Origin: Sphagnum magellanicum
Lineage: Eukaryota > Streptophyta > Sphagnopsida > Sphagnales > Sphagnaceae
Length of the DNA: 64,000 bases
Reading direction: 5' to 3'
NCBI GenBank assembly: GCA_021904315.1
Contig: CM038924.1
Coordinates: 558,001 to 622,000, forward strand
Shown: positions 1 through 12,102 of the stretch, piece after piece
Layout: each line of letters begins with the position of its first letter
Position numbering within the stretch: position 1 is the stretch's first letter
Position numbers and translations under genes: made by a program
Notes under the pieces: model-generated
The model's input: the letters and a program-made list of their open reading frames with translations, nothing else
What the model was told of the DNA's origin: nothing
The model's database searches: none

Positions 1-1
1 C

Positions 2-2014
2 TCGGACTTTGTCAATTCTCAAACTATCGAGGAACTCTTTCCACGCACATACACACTTACTCACAGCGATGTTACACGAGAGCTATTTCTCTCAATTGGC
101 CCTTCTTATGACAGTTCTCAGGTTTGTCCTACCGCAATGTTGAGTCAGACCATCAACTTGTGAATGAAATGAATGCTCTTCTAAACAGAAGATGCAAGGT
201 ATGCATATACACAGAAGTATGCATGGAGGGCAATTGCAAGAATACAGATTGTGGGTTGCCCTAACTTGACATCCTGGGTGTTAATGTGACAACAGCTAAA
301 AGGGTGGTATACACAACTGATGAGAGATGAAATAGTAGCTGAGTGGCGGTCCAGTGGACAGCTTTCTCTCCATGTCCATTGTCATGTTAGTGGAGGGCAC
401 ATGCTTATGGCTCCAGCAGCTGTCCGGAACCGTATATTTGAGCAAGAAATGCCTCTGGTTAGTTGTCTTCTTTCTAGTTTATTAACAAAGAGTACATATG
501 AATATGGAAACTGATCAGTCCTGGAATATTTAATACTGCAGTAGGTTATCTTTGTCCATCTAATGCAGAGCATTTCCAACCTAGTTTGAATAGTAATTTT
601 GCATCAGAGTGCACTGATTTTCATGTGATAAGAGATACTTTGTGGTCTTTTCTGGAGGATCTGGGCCATTTGATGGAGATCAGCTTATATTATAGTGGTC
701 TTTCAAACTTGTCTGCAGTAAGGGGCATTCAATTGTGTTGTGACTTACCATATGGTCATATGTGTTGCACAGGTACTGCAAGCAATTCGCTATGGAGATG
801 GAGCTCTTCTTGCTGCACATCCAGGTTTGACTCAAATCTGAAAACCCCCCTGTATGTGAAAGTTATCAACTGAATGGTTTTTAACATGTTATGACTGCAT
901 GTATTCTTGCTGTGTTAGGTTTTTGCTTGAACTGATAGAATGGTTATCTTTGAAATCTTGCTCTGGAGCTTCCTCTGCAATCTCAAAGATATGCTTTCCA
1001 GTTGCTGTAGTGGATGTTCAGCATCCAAGTTCATAATTGGTGTCCTTGAAGGATATATTCAGGCTGCAGGTGGCCCCATGCATTACCCTCTGTGTAGGCC
1101 TCTCTATGCCTGATGCTTAGATGCTTGCATTTACAGGGACAAGCCCATTACAAGGACAAGCCCATTACAGAGACAAGCTAAAATGAAATGAAGCATGTTT
1201 TCACAATCCTGCTGCACCTTGATTGAGGATGTTGTTCATTTTTTTTATTAGCCATATCTTTTGAGTGCCAGCCAATATTGTGACTGAGCCTTACCATTTG
1301 CTTCAGGAAATGGCAGATGAATTTGGGATGCAGATGCTTGTATAATGGTTCACCCAATTTTTGGGCCAAGGAATTATATAATTATCTACCCACCATCAGG
1401 AGCTGATGAAGTTAGGCAGTCATGCCAGCTTGTCACTGCTATTCTTGATGGAGGTCATGGTCTGATAGTTTGTGATTGACACCATAAGGTTATGGCTGCA
1501 ATCATTCTTGTTCTTTTAGTTTTGGTTTTCCTGGAGCTGACAGAATGATGAGTATTGTTTGTGGAGTGTTTTCTGCAACCTCACAGGTAGCTTTTTAAAA
1601 TATTGGGAGGGAAATGCATTTGTCCTATTGCAATGGCAAGAGTTAAGCCTCCTGTGAAAGTATCAGAATATTTTCTATTGGGAGAATGCCATCTAATGTG
1701 TGGATGTAACATGTGAATCTGTTGACTCTGCAGAACTGGATGCCAGTACAGTGTGGGTGCACTTCCATTCATGTAAATCAGAGTACAACCGAGCCGACTG
1801 TTGGGGCCCTTTGTTCTATGCGGCAAGCTCAATAAACAACATCCTTGGGGGTTCTACTGCAACAAGGCTGCTGTTACCTGTAACTCCCAAACTGGTTGCA
1901 GGTCCTCAAGAAGAAAGTGTTGAGATTCCCACATTGGCTCAACATGAAGGTGCCAGTTTTTCTCTAGGAGTGAGACAAAGTTGTATGAAGCAGACTGTCT
2001 TATCTGTTACATGA
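2..2014 (+). CDS. SGR: STAY-GREEN (SGR/SGRL) Mg-dechelatase family protein, 5' end outside window
   Basis: SGR proteins act in plastids and remove Mg from chlorophyll a at the start of chlorophyll breakdown; SGRL is the related vegetative form. I read four exons: 2-121, 296-457, 773-824 and 1734-2014, with GT-AG borders and matching phases 0, 0 and 1, giving 204 visible residues. Family landmarks in order are PRTYTLTHSD, LKGWY..L..RDEIVAEW, LHVHCHVSGGH, EMPLVLQAIRYGD, HPELDAS and VWVHFHS...YNRADCWGPL. The N-terminus (transit peptide and first conserved block) lies before base 1. The C-terminal cysteine-rich motif of true SGR is not visible before the stop at 2012-2014, and the wording of the RYGD to YNRADCWGPL part recalls SGRL. 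A donor-like G|GTGCC inside the last exon (after ..AQHE) leaves an alternative ending possible. Family is firm; the SGR versus SGRL choice and the 3' end are inference. Confidence 0.85.
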
Positions 2015-3850
2015 TTTTAGTTATCCTTTCATTGCAAACATTTGATTCATTACGTGTCTGGTTGGGTACAGACAGTAGGCAGTAGTCATTCACAGGCTCT
2101 GTACCTCTGCAATCCTGTGTCAACCTTTTGACATGTCAATTAAGCAATGATGCCCACCCCACAGAAGGTGAGATCAGGAAGACCCACACCCAGAACTGTA
2201 GCTTCCAGTACCATTATCAAGTTCAAGCAAGACCCTTGATAGCCAATAGGGTTACCAATGCAAATGCTTAGGTACTGAAATGCAGTGGAGTACATTTCAA
2301 CTCCAACAAAATTTCATTCCAGATTGGATGCCTTCAAGGTTTCAATCTGGTAAAATTCATTGAAGGTAACCTTCCTTTCCCTCACTATTAACAGCCAGTC
2401 CAATGTGTGGATGCCCCATTGATCATTGACATGTGTGGAGAAATATTCTGTGTATGCTCTATTCATTGGTGTCACCAGGTTTGGGGAAGTGCAAGAGTCG
2501 ATTCCACAACTATGCACTTATTACATGTTCTGGTTACTACATGAAACTCAGGTGAAGAATAAGGTTTGTATAGATGATAGGAGAGCCATTGTCCAGCTCA
2601 CCAAAGGGTTCCTACTATACTGCAGAGGATCCTTGTGACTGGCACAGTGGAAACACGGCTGTGTACTTGCTGGAGATGACAGAATCTCTATTGTACACAG
2701 GTATGTTTAACTCTTGTCCTACCTTTTGTATGTCTTCGCACATATCAGAGTAAGTATAGCATGTTAAGATGCTACACATGTTTCTGAGAGATAGGTGCTC
2801 TAGTCCAATGAAAAGTTTCTGAGCTTTTTGTGTTCGTGATTTTGGGATCACATTGGATCTCTGGTGCATGCCCAGTTTCAGTGTTTGCACAGCAGTGCTT
2901 TGTGGAATGGAATAGCTGTTGCCTTAAATGTTTAAGTGAAAACAAATATGGTAATTTTCAGCTAACAGTTGGAATGGACTCTGAAAGCTCACTACTAGTC
3001 CTGTATGGTAGAGAGCAACAGGGTTGAGAATTGGGAAGTAAAAACTGATAAGGTCCCTCAGCTGCAATTCCTTCCACATAATGTACCATCTGCTACATTT
3101 AAATAGATTTTTACTTTTGTTCAATGTCAAGAACTTGTGGACAACAGTAATTAACATGAAAAGAGTGTGATTTGATTGTCATGAGGATTGGTGTTCCATT
3201 TGAGCATGGTAGTTGCATGTCATAATTTTCTGCAAATGAATCTAGGGTACCCTATGTATCAATTGTGAAATCTGTTGCATCACAAAAACAATGCTGCCGC
3301 ATACTCCCCTCCTGCCAAGGAAAACCATTTCCTAACCAACTTGTCACAACACTTGCTGTGATGCCAATTTGGAGATAAAAACCTAAACCCTAAACCCTTC
3401 GTAAGAATATCTTCCTGCACACATCATCCTCTCCAGCACTGAATTCTGAAGAGTGGGGCTCTTCAACTTGCAGGGGAATTGGGAATAACCCAGCTCAACC
3501 TGGAGTGAAATCAGAACCTGAACTCACTGTCAATAGCCTAAAAACTGACTCACAACCATTGACCTTCTGAGGCATTCATAATGTGTAGGCAAGATTGTCA
3601 TCTTGGAAACATGCCCTTTGACCAAATGGCACTATTGCCAAAGATGACATAGCTTCCCCCCTCCCACCCACTTTGCCAGCTGGCCTGCTGAAGCAATGGA
3701 GCAAGAAGGCTACAAACAGGGAGCTTCAAAAAATGATTTTACTCTTCATGGGTCTGTACGATGACAAAGGGAACACTCTCACCTCAAATCCCTACAACAT
3801 TTCCTTGTGGGAGAGTGATCCAGGTGGCGGGACTAATGTAGAGACAAATC
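2015..3850. other. Convergent intergenic region between SGR and TIFY genes
   Basis: No coding exon can be supported. The stretch should hold the 3' UTRs of the two convergent genes. It contains a short double CCCTAAA-type (telo-box-like) motif at 3382-3397 and nothing else I recognise. Confidence 0.5.
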
Positions 3851-6800
3851 TCAACTGCTGACAACAGCAATTCTTTCAGTTTCCATTGGCAAGGCTTCAT
3901 CATTAGTAGCAGCTGTTTCCACCCTCTGCTGCTTCACTGTAGCCCTCTCAGAAATGGCAGCAGCAGCATCCTTCCCATTTATTACTTGTGAAGTTGTGGT
4001 TGGGCTGCTGGGTCGGCTCAACTCCGAGGAGGGAACTGGGGCATGTTCATCAGACTTTGGAAAACTCAATGCAGAGTCACTAGGGAGAAGAGAACAATCC
4101 ACCAACTTTTTTGAGGTTAAAGCATTCTGGCTTGTTATGCGTGCCCTGTGAACAAAAAAAGACACAGTTTTAGTAAGAACCAGTGCTGATCTCATATATA
4201 GGCCTGTGCCTGGTATCAAAACTGGTATCAAGGACCCTACCAGGCTGGTCTGACCCAAGGCAATACCTGCCTTGTACCAAGTACTAGCTTGGTGAGGACC
4301 TGACATAATACCAGCCTTGTAACACTTTCAATGCTAGTTATATACCTACCTCATACCAGCCAAAACTCTGTCTTGGACCCAATACTAGGATGAGGCTGGT
4401 ATGATTAAAAGTTGATACCAGAACAAAATGGGCATTAACTAGTAACCTATACATGGCTAAAAAACCACAAGCTCAATAGACATGCCAAGGAAGTTGGAAA
4501 AACTATGGCAATCATAAAATAGAATGCCTGCATATGAACTACTAGTTACTGCCACATATGGCTCTTTGGCCAATAAATCACCTCTTTGACTGTCGTGTAG
4601 TCCCCATTTGAGGAATTCAATCTCAGCTTGCAGTATGAAATAGGATGAGAATCATAGATACATACCTCTTTTGTCTTTGTCGCATATCAAAGAAGCGTGC
4701 CAATGAGCTTTTTCTTGCATGTGGCAACTCTGTTTCCAGATCACACATTCAACAATTTCAGATAGTGCACAGCCATTTGCAAACTGGAGGTCAATGTTTG
4801 CACATGTGTAAAAGAAAGCTTGATCATCATACCCAATTCTGGTTTTTTTGACTAAAAAACATCTGACCATGAAAAGAAGACATATGTTAACCTTGGGTGT
4901 AGCAAATGCTCGATCTGATCAGAGTATTCAAGCTGGTTGCAGGTGGAGTGCTGGAGATTGATCCTTCTGGAAGCTCCTGTTGTGATGGATTTCCTTGTTT
5001 GCCACAAAGAATAGCATTGGTCCCTTCTGTTGATTCATGTGCATTCGCTAAAGACGGGGTGGAAGATCTCTCACGTTTCATATCAGCTGTCATTAATGAC
5101 AACTCTGGCAACACTGCTTGTTGTTGTTGTTGCTGGGATTGAGTTTGTTGACTACCAATGATGCTCTGGCCTTCAGCAGAAGGCACCAAAACTGAAGCAT
5201 GAACAAATGATAAACTTTCCTTGACATTTTCTAGAACTGGAAGCTTTGGTAATAAGCTGAAATGCTGCTGTTGTGCTTGAGCAGAAGCCAACAATGGAGC
5301 CACTTCTGGAGCAGCAGCAGCAATAGAGGTAGTAGGGAGAACAGAAGCTGGAGGAGGATTAGCAGGAGAGGTTTGCACTGAAGATCTGGCAGTAGTAGTA
5401 GTAGCATTCAGTATTGATGGTGTAGCCATGGAGCCTACTTGTGAAGAAAGGAACTTGGCAAGAACTGATGTCAACGATGCTCCACTTGCAGCAAGAAGCA
5501 TAATCAGATTTGCCTGCAACAAAGAACTCACATATCTCAGCTCCTCCAAATCCTAACAATAAATGCCACTATGATAACACATGGCTTTCTGTATATAGAT
5601 GTGCTCCACTGGAGATCAAAGCAAGGAAAGTTCACTCTTGCTCACCTTTTCTGCAGTAACATCATGGAAGACATTCACAGTGCCAGCATAGAAGATAGTA
5701 AGCTGTGCTGTTTGTTCAGTTGAAGGATTTGTCTCCCAAAACCTCCTGCAATTATCATTGCAAATGTTTGGATTTGTCATTAAACACTGCTGGAGAGGAG
5801 TCTATTCAACCTCTAAACATTTCCAACATTGAGCAACTCTTGAGTGCAACATAACTCAAGGAATGGGTTCTTGCCTTTGTCGAGAACTTGGATCTTGTAC
5901 GGAAGCTGTGAAAGGAAGAGATGGCATTGGAGGTTCAAGAGCAGCAGCAGCAGCAACTACGGCTCCAGTGGTCTGTTGTTGTGTCCAGTTGCTGGTTTCT
6001 CTTTTGCTAGACACTGGGGTCGCATGTGAACTTGGTACAGCACAAGGTCGGATACCTTGAGAAAAGGAAAACACAATCAAAAAGTGCATGAGTTAACAGA
6101 AGCACCTTGAAACATTAGAAAAGACCCAGAGTACTTCAGATCACTGGCAGACACAATGTTTCGTGAAAGAAGGTGGCAAGCTCATGATCAGCACAGTTGA
6201 GACATTTTGCCATAACGGAAGTTTGGTCTCTCACAGACACAGTGCACACACAAAACTGGGATAAGACAGACAGACAGACATTACATGTTCTGTGAAATAA
6301 CGTGCCAAGCTCGAGATTGACATTGCTGAGACATTGTTCCATCATGGAAGTTTGTCAGAGTGCACACAAAAAACTGGTCTAAGAAAGACAAGCAGACAAT
6401 ACATGTTTTGTGAAAGAAGGCGCCAAGCTCATGATTGACACGGCTAAGACATTTTTCCATCCGGGAAGTTTGTCTCTCTCACACACACAGAGTGCACACA
6501 CAAAACTGGGGTAAGATAGACAGACCAGACAGACAAACATTACATACTTGCAGATTGAGGAGGGGGACGAGGGGGTGTGCGAGCAAGCTCGTCTAGTGCG
6601 CGGTTGGCAAGCATCCTGGAGGTTTTGTTTGCAATTTGATTCTGAACCTGCTGTATGGCCTCCATTGAACTTGCCTCTTGAGCTTTGTTGACAACCTGAT
6701 CTGCTGCCATGACAGGAAGAAGAAACAGTCCTTGTTGTTCCAGTCTTGTTCCGGCATTTTTTGAAGCTTTGGTCAGTACCCCAGCTTGCTGCAATGCATG

Positions 6801-7441
6801 CAAATGGAAAGAAACTGTATCAATGCCAAGGTTTTCTGCTCGTCAGAAAATGCCATCCTTCAAGCACGCAAGCTTGGAGTCAGGTTTTTTGTTCACCTGG
6901 GATTGCAATCTGAAGGCAGTATCACAAGAGGGCCATTGCATCCCTGCACACCGAGAAAACACAACAAGCCAAAAACCATCAAGAAGCTTAACTTGCTGAG
7001 ATCTATAGCAAGACCTCCGTATTCCAAAGCACCGGATGTGTGAGTAGGAAGTGTGAGAAATCGATCGTCTAGAAGGTCTGGTTCCAAGAGTTTCTTTCTG
7101 CAAGCACAGGTCTGAGAAAGAAAGCTTCCTGATATACATGTACCAGCTTCCAGGATCAACCTCCAGCAGTCTTCTCTCGACAGCTGCTGAATGTCTGTTG
7201 CTGCCAGTTCTTCCAACGGCTTAGTAGTAGTGGCTGCTCGAGCTGTTCCTTCTCCTCCTCTTCTGCCACCTTTCTCAATCATATTGTTTTCCAAACCTCC
7301 AAGAGATGCAGCAGCTCCATTGCAGGAGCTTCTTTCAATTCCTACTATTACCGTTTCCGTTTCTCGACTGCTAGTCTCCCCTAATCCCATGAAATCCTTT
7401 GTCATCTCTCCGTTGTCACTCATGTCGCTCAGCTTCTTCAT
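3851..7441 (-). CDS. TIFY: TIFY-family transcriptional repressor with PPD-like N-terminus, TIFY and Jas domains (7 exons)
   Basis: TIFY proteins are nuclear repressor scaffolds; JAZ members are jasmonate co-receptors degraded via COI1, and PEAPOD (PPD) members control growth. Exons (- strand): 7441-7144, 6835-6548, 6055-5875, 5745-5646, 5513-4892, 4729-4666, 4145-3851. Phases agree at all six junctions and the sum is 1848 nt, 615 residues plus TGA. Residues about 74-99 (KPLEEL...DIQQLSREDC) resemble the first half of the PPD domain. Residues about 270-303 are the TIFY domain (QLTIFYAG..., split by an intron after ..TAEK). Residues about 497-525 are the Jas motif (ELPHARKSSLARFF...RQKR), keeping the LP-x-AR-K degron core but lacking the terminal PY. 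The middle is Gln/Ala/Pro rich. ATG at 7441 is the first in an open frame. Intron 3 uses a GC donor. TIFY and Jas are firm; PPD ancestry is inference, because the second half of that domain is missing. Confidence 0.87.
4210..4421. mobile_element. Possible small hairpin MITE inside TIFY intron 6
   Basis: The intron between 4665 and 4146 holds CTGGTATCAA at 4210-4219 (and again at 4222-4231) and its reverse complement TTGATACCAG at 4412-4421. Further copies of ACCAGCC/GGCTGGT lie between them. Short terminal inverted repeats around about 190 bp suggest a MITE-like insertion. No target-site duplication was established. Confidence 0.35.
6145..6545. repeat. Three-unit tandem repeat filling TIFY intron 2
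   Basis: Three diverged units of about 115-135 bp begin near 6150, 6285 and 6401. Each runs from a TGTTTTGTGAAAGAAGG-like start through CAAGCTCATGATTGACAC, a GGAAGTTTG block, a CA/GT-rich tract and AAAACTGG.GTAAGA to repeated CAGA. The last unit ends in ACATTAC, which abuts the splice donor of exon 2 at 6547-6546, so the repeat makes up most of this intron. Confidence 0.7.
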
Positions 7442-7839
7442 CAAAGCTTCGTCTTCTTTTTCTTCCCAGTCCCACGAGGAGAAAAAGGGAGAAACAAAAC
7501 CCCCGTGACCTCAAAAAAATCGAATTCGTTTCACGACAGATGATGTCAAAGCTTCATGAGATAAGTACGATCCTCTCTCTCTCCATCGAAAGTTTCTGCA
7601 AAACCAATGAACCGCTCGGGACTTCCGGCGTCTTCTTCTTTGCTGCTCCCTTGCACATCTTGCTGTGCAGTCTCTTGCGCATGCAAAAACTCTCGGTGAA
7701 TACAGAAAGGCAAAAGACACTAAGACAACTGAAGAGCGACCCGACTGATCAATTGCTCATTATTGCAAGCTATAATGGTGGGTCAAAGCTCAAATGGAGA
7801 GAGTCTGGAAACACATCAACAAGCTCGACAGCATCAACA

Positions 7840-8275
7840 AGCTCGAGAAGATAACCGGATTAGCTCACGAAACTCTCAAAGCTAATGCTCCCTAAAACAG
7901 CCGGATCATCATCAACCCACGAAACTCTCAAAACTCTTGCTCAAGACATTCGGATTATCAGTCCACGAAACTCTTAAAGCTCATGCTCCTCAAGACGGCC
8001 GGATCACCATCAGCTCACGAAACTCTCAAAACTCATGCTCCTCAAGACAGCTGGATCCTCACCAGCTCAAGAAATTTCTCGTGCCCGAGCTCATGCTCAT
8101 GAAATATTCAATCGCATTAGGAAGCTCGAAGATAGCCGGATCGGTTCACAAAACTGTCAAAGCTCATGCTCGAAGACGACCGGTCCGATCATCAGCTCAC
8201 GAACCTCTTCAAGCTCAAGCTCAAGACAATCGGATCATCAACAGCTCAAGAAAATTCTCAAAGGCTCACGAGCAT
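7840..8275. repeat. 52-bp minisatellite upstream of the TIFY gene
   Basis: The anchor CACGAAACTCTCAAAGCTC recurs (with changes) at 7866, 7918, 7964, 8016, 8068, 8147, 8198 and 8247, a spacing of 46-52 bp with one longer step. Units also share ATGCTCCTCAAGACA and GCCGGATCATC. The array lies about 0.4-0.8 kb upstream of the TIFY start codon, in its promoter or 5' UTR region. Open frames across it (7937-8347 + and others) are explained by the repeat. Confidence 0.8.
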
Positions 8276-8279
8276 GAAA

Positions 8280-11200
8280 ACAGCGAAAATCAATCACAAC
8301 GAAGTTCTCACATAATCGGCAATCGCTTGAAGAAGAAGAAGTCTTAATAAATTGAGCGGCGAGGAAGAATAAGTGTTTTCTTCTCCTTCAGACTTGCCAT
8401 TTCTTCACTCGTTTTTTCTCAGCAGCAAGCAAACTTGTCATTGAAAAGAAGCAAACAATCAAAATCACGAAACAAAATCCCACAAACATTCGTCATTCAT
8501 GAGAAAGCTCCAAAAGCTGCCTGGGGGAAGAAAAAAAACCCCCACTTTGTGGCTACAATCAATGGGTCTGCGCCGCCGCGCTCGCCCTTCCGGCAACTTC
8601 AAACAAGGTGCGTTATACACAATGGCCCTACCATAAACCATGAATTTAATATCAACAACTGATATTGTATGATAAATTGGTCATAGGTAGGTGAAAAATA
8701 AAAAATAAATCTATTTAAATGTACATCATCATGTTGTTGTAAAAGAAAAATTGTCATGATTTTATTTTTTTCATTTTTTAACATCACATTGATTATGAGA
8801 AAGCTTAAAAGGGTCTCACATTAAATGTTGGCAAGGAAACTATCTAAACAATTTAAAAATTGTTATCAAACCAAAACCAATTATAACGTGATTTTCAATT
8901 ATTTTTGCAAATCTACTGACTTTTTTCTCAAAATAAAAAAATGATCAAATATTCCCTTTTCATATTAATTTTTCAGATTTCTGCAAAATTTCAAACCAAA
9001 AACTAAAACTAGTCAAACATGTGTATTTGAATGTTTTCGATGGCGTTGTCACATTTTGAAAAAATTACATGAATTTTTGCATATGATGGGTGCCATAACT
9101 TTTTTTAAAAAAATATATATATATTTAATATTGTGGATTATGGATTGGTTATAAAGTCACTTGGGGCTGTGTGCACATTTGAGGAGGTGACAGAAAAAAC
9201 AAATTGTCAAAAGATGAATGTGAAATTTTTACAACCAAATTAGGATGAATCATCTCACCTAGTTTTTAGAGGGCAAAAAAATCCCTTGAAGCTACTATAC
9301 TCCATAATGATTCTCAACACAATGTCCCTGCCTTACAATGGAGGGTCAACAAACAACAGCTCAAATAGGAAATGTTCAATGAAGTTTCCAAACAAAAAAA
9401 GAACTCACAGTAACACTTAAACGAAACTCATAGTTCATTTTTTTAAACCCGTGAACATTACTCAAAATGTGAAACCAAATGCAAAATTAACCTGTGACCA
9501 ACCCGCTGCCTCTCACCACCCACCCCTGAGTCAAGGTTTGTATGGATTGATCATTAGGTAACGACTATAGGATATCCACATGGCCCTTTACCCTCCCCAG
9601 CTTCCCAAATGCCAACCCTCACTCAAGGTTTGTTTCGGTTTCTCCTTCCTCACTAGGCACTTACATTTTGTTTAGTAAAAAGCTAATAAGAAGTGATGTA
9701 CAACCTATTTGATATTCATATTTATTTCACATATGGTAATTTGTAAATAGAAATTTATGATATGTAGAAAGGGGATTTTGCAAGACATGTCACAATGGAG
9801 TTTTCATCTATCCAAAGTGATTTTAAATTGGGGATTTAAAATTACACAACAAAAACCATTTACCATCATAGTGGTACCATAGGTTTTTTTTTCCAATTTG
9901 GATGTAGCCACATTGGCCATCATCCACAAGAGGAATTAGCCAAATTTCGCTGAAAATCAGAGAGGAAAATAGAAAAAATTAAGAATCTTGCATCTTTGAA
10001 TCTTATAACTTAACTTTTAACATACTTGCCTTCACAAATGGATTTGTTTGGGGCAAGAGAGACATTCACCTCCAAATTGAGCAAATGTTTGGCAATGAAA
10101 TTATTCTAGCACTAATCGCAAGTTGATGGTTTAATACCATAGCACTTGCTTGAAAAACGCCTTTGATTTTTGGATGAATGATCATATTATGGACCCAAAT
10201 GTTATTCTCAAATTTTGGATGGCTACAAATGATTGATGGAACAAAAACCAAATCAATACAGGGGCACAAATGATTGATGGAAAATGAGAATAGGGTTTCG
10301 ATGCAATAACCCTATGAATATCCTATTGATATGCTATTGAGTCTTATGAGATAGTTTTGGATGAAACATTCACTTTCACATGCTATGATGACAAATTGCT
10401 TGTAGCCAACAACATTACCTATTGTTGAAGCTTGAAGCCACCAACAGTACACCAGTTGAGCAAAACCAAATTATTTCTGAACATGTCCAATTTCAAATGA
10501 TAAATGAGAGAAATTAATTTCAAACTGCAAGTTATTGAAATCTCATAATTTTAAAGAGCTTATGGTAATGTGTGATAAATACAAGCCCATGTTACAAGTG
10601 GAATAATATATTGGGCAACAATTTATTGCTATGGTTGTGCCAATGTAAACATGCTAGACTCTTTATCATGTGCCCTAAAGGTCTGAAATCTGTTGGTCAT
10701 GCAACTCTGAACATTACTCTGATTTGTGATGGTCAAACTCTTGAGTGATACTATAAAATGCTCTCTTACTAAGACTAAGCCTTAAGGTGTTCTTCACCAT
10801 CATATCATCTGAACCCTCTTCATTACACAATTGTCAATGAAGTCTAGTGTCAACTACAATAGAGTTATCCGAAAAGTAACCCTGTTTTCACCCTGTCTTT
10901 GGGGCTCCTTTCACTCCCTATCCCCTCTTTCAGTGGTAGCCACAAAGTAAAGACTTTAATAAATCTCAGTATGAAATGCTGATACTCAGCATTTAATGCA
11001 CAAGGTTCGAGACTAATTATAGTGGTTGTACAGTTAGGAGCAGTGAAAATATCTGTATTAGCAGTGGAGGCGCTGAGGAAAAAGAAAAGACAGGTGAAAC
11101 TCAATTTACCACCAAAATTGATGGTTTTCTGAGTTTCATCCCCTGTTGAATGCTAATGTACGTTTTTTGCAGTTTTTTTTTTGAATCTCACACCCTGTGT

Positions 11201-12102
11201 ATGCCCAACCTCAGGGTTCTGGTCCTGTGTTTTTCTTACTTTCCCGACAACTCTAGTGTGTTGTGGATTGTTATGGACTATTCATCTTATAGACTATCGG
11301 ACAAAGGTTTTCTTCACGAATTGTCATTGAACTGTTGTTATTAGTGTTAACGGACTTTAAAGTTTGGTAGCCTTATTGACTATACTCTCCTTCAGCCCCT
11401 CCACACAAATGGAAAAATGCAGTGATGGTTGGGCTGTGGTGGTTTCAATTGCCAGTTTGGGTTCAGATTAGTATGAATCAAAGAGAAACCACGTCTGATT
11501 TTGAAACCATAATCAGATTTGGGTTTTTTTTTTAAGAACATGGAATTGGGTTCCTGGTTCTCTTCATGTGTGGAATTATAACCAGAGTCAAAATACATGT
11601 TTTGAAAACAAATGACTGGAACCAGGGTGAACTGGTGGTTAACCATCAGTTTGATCTAGGTTAGTAAGAAATGGGGAAGAGGGTTAAAATTTTGGAACCA
11701 AAACCAGGACTTTTATTTTAAAGATTGGGACCCAAAATCAGATTCCCGATTCCATTTGAATGTGAAACCAAAACGAAGCTAATTCCGATTTATTTGTTAG
11801 AACCAGAAATGGAGGTTCTTGATAAAAGTAAAAGAACAAGCTAATACTGGGAAAAGAGCTTTGATATTTATCCTTTGCAATAGGGCTGAAAATTGAGAAA
11901 ATGTTCTTGTTGCTCTACCATGTGGTATGAATATTGACCAGGGTTGGTTAGTTATTAGTTCTTGGGTGTTGGTCTGGCTGCAGTAAAAGGACCACAAGTT
12001 CAGCTTGTTGGTGCAACCTAAACCAGAGTCAAGACCATGCCAACTTACCAACCTCCTGTTGAAACTCGAGCAATCTACCTCCTTCTGGAATTTGAAATAC
12101 CC
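8280..12102. other. AT-rich gene-poor DNA
   Basis: No exon, RNA gene or intact transposon is supported. Base composition drops sharply after about 8650. Only one dispersed repeat (9888-9980, listed separately) and short A/T tracts are visible. Confidence 0.5.
9888..9980 (+). repeat. Dispersed repeat, copy 1 (related to 41268-41353)
   Basis: Shares TGTAGCCACA, GATGATCATCCAT/CATCATCCACAA, AAGAGGAATTAGCCAAATTT and CAGAGAGG with a second copy 31 kb away in the same orientation. No terminal structure was seen, so the repeat class is unknown. Confidence 0.6.

Noticed and set aside
3382..3397. Telomere-like CCTAAACCCTAAACCC
   Set aside because: Only about two units, within a convergent 3' region; too short for an interstitial telomere claim.
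6788..6835. Alternative exon 2 start at CAG|CAAGCT (6788)
   Set aside because: It would break the phase with exon 1; the acceptor at 6836 keeps phase and gives the protein-like ENLGIDTVSFHLHALQQAG.
7840..8275. CRISPR-like spaced repeat pattern
   Set aside because: Plant nuclear context, diverged contiguous units without unique spacers; an ordinary minisatellite.
7937..8347. 136-codon + strand open frame with repeated HETLKAHA-like text
   Set aside because: Produced by the 52-bp minisatellite; another frame of the same array is open too.
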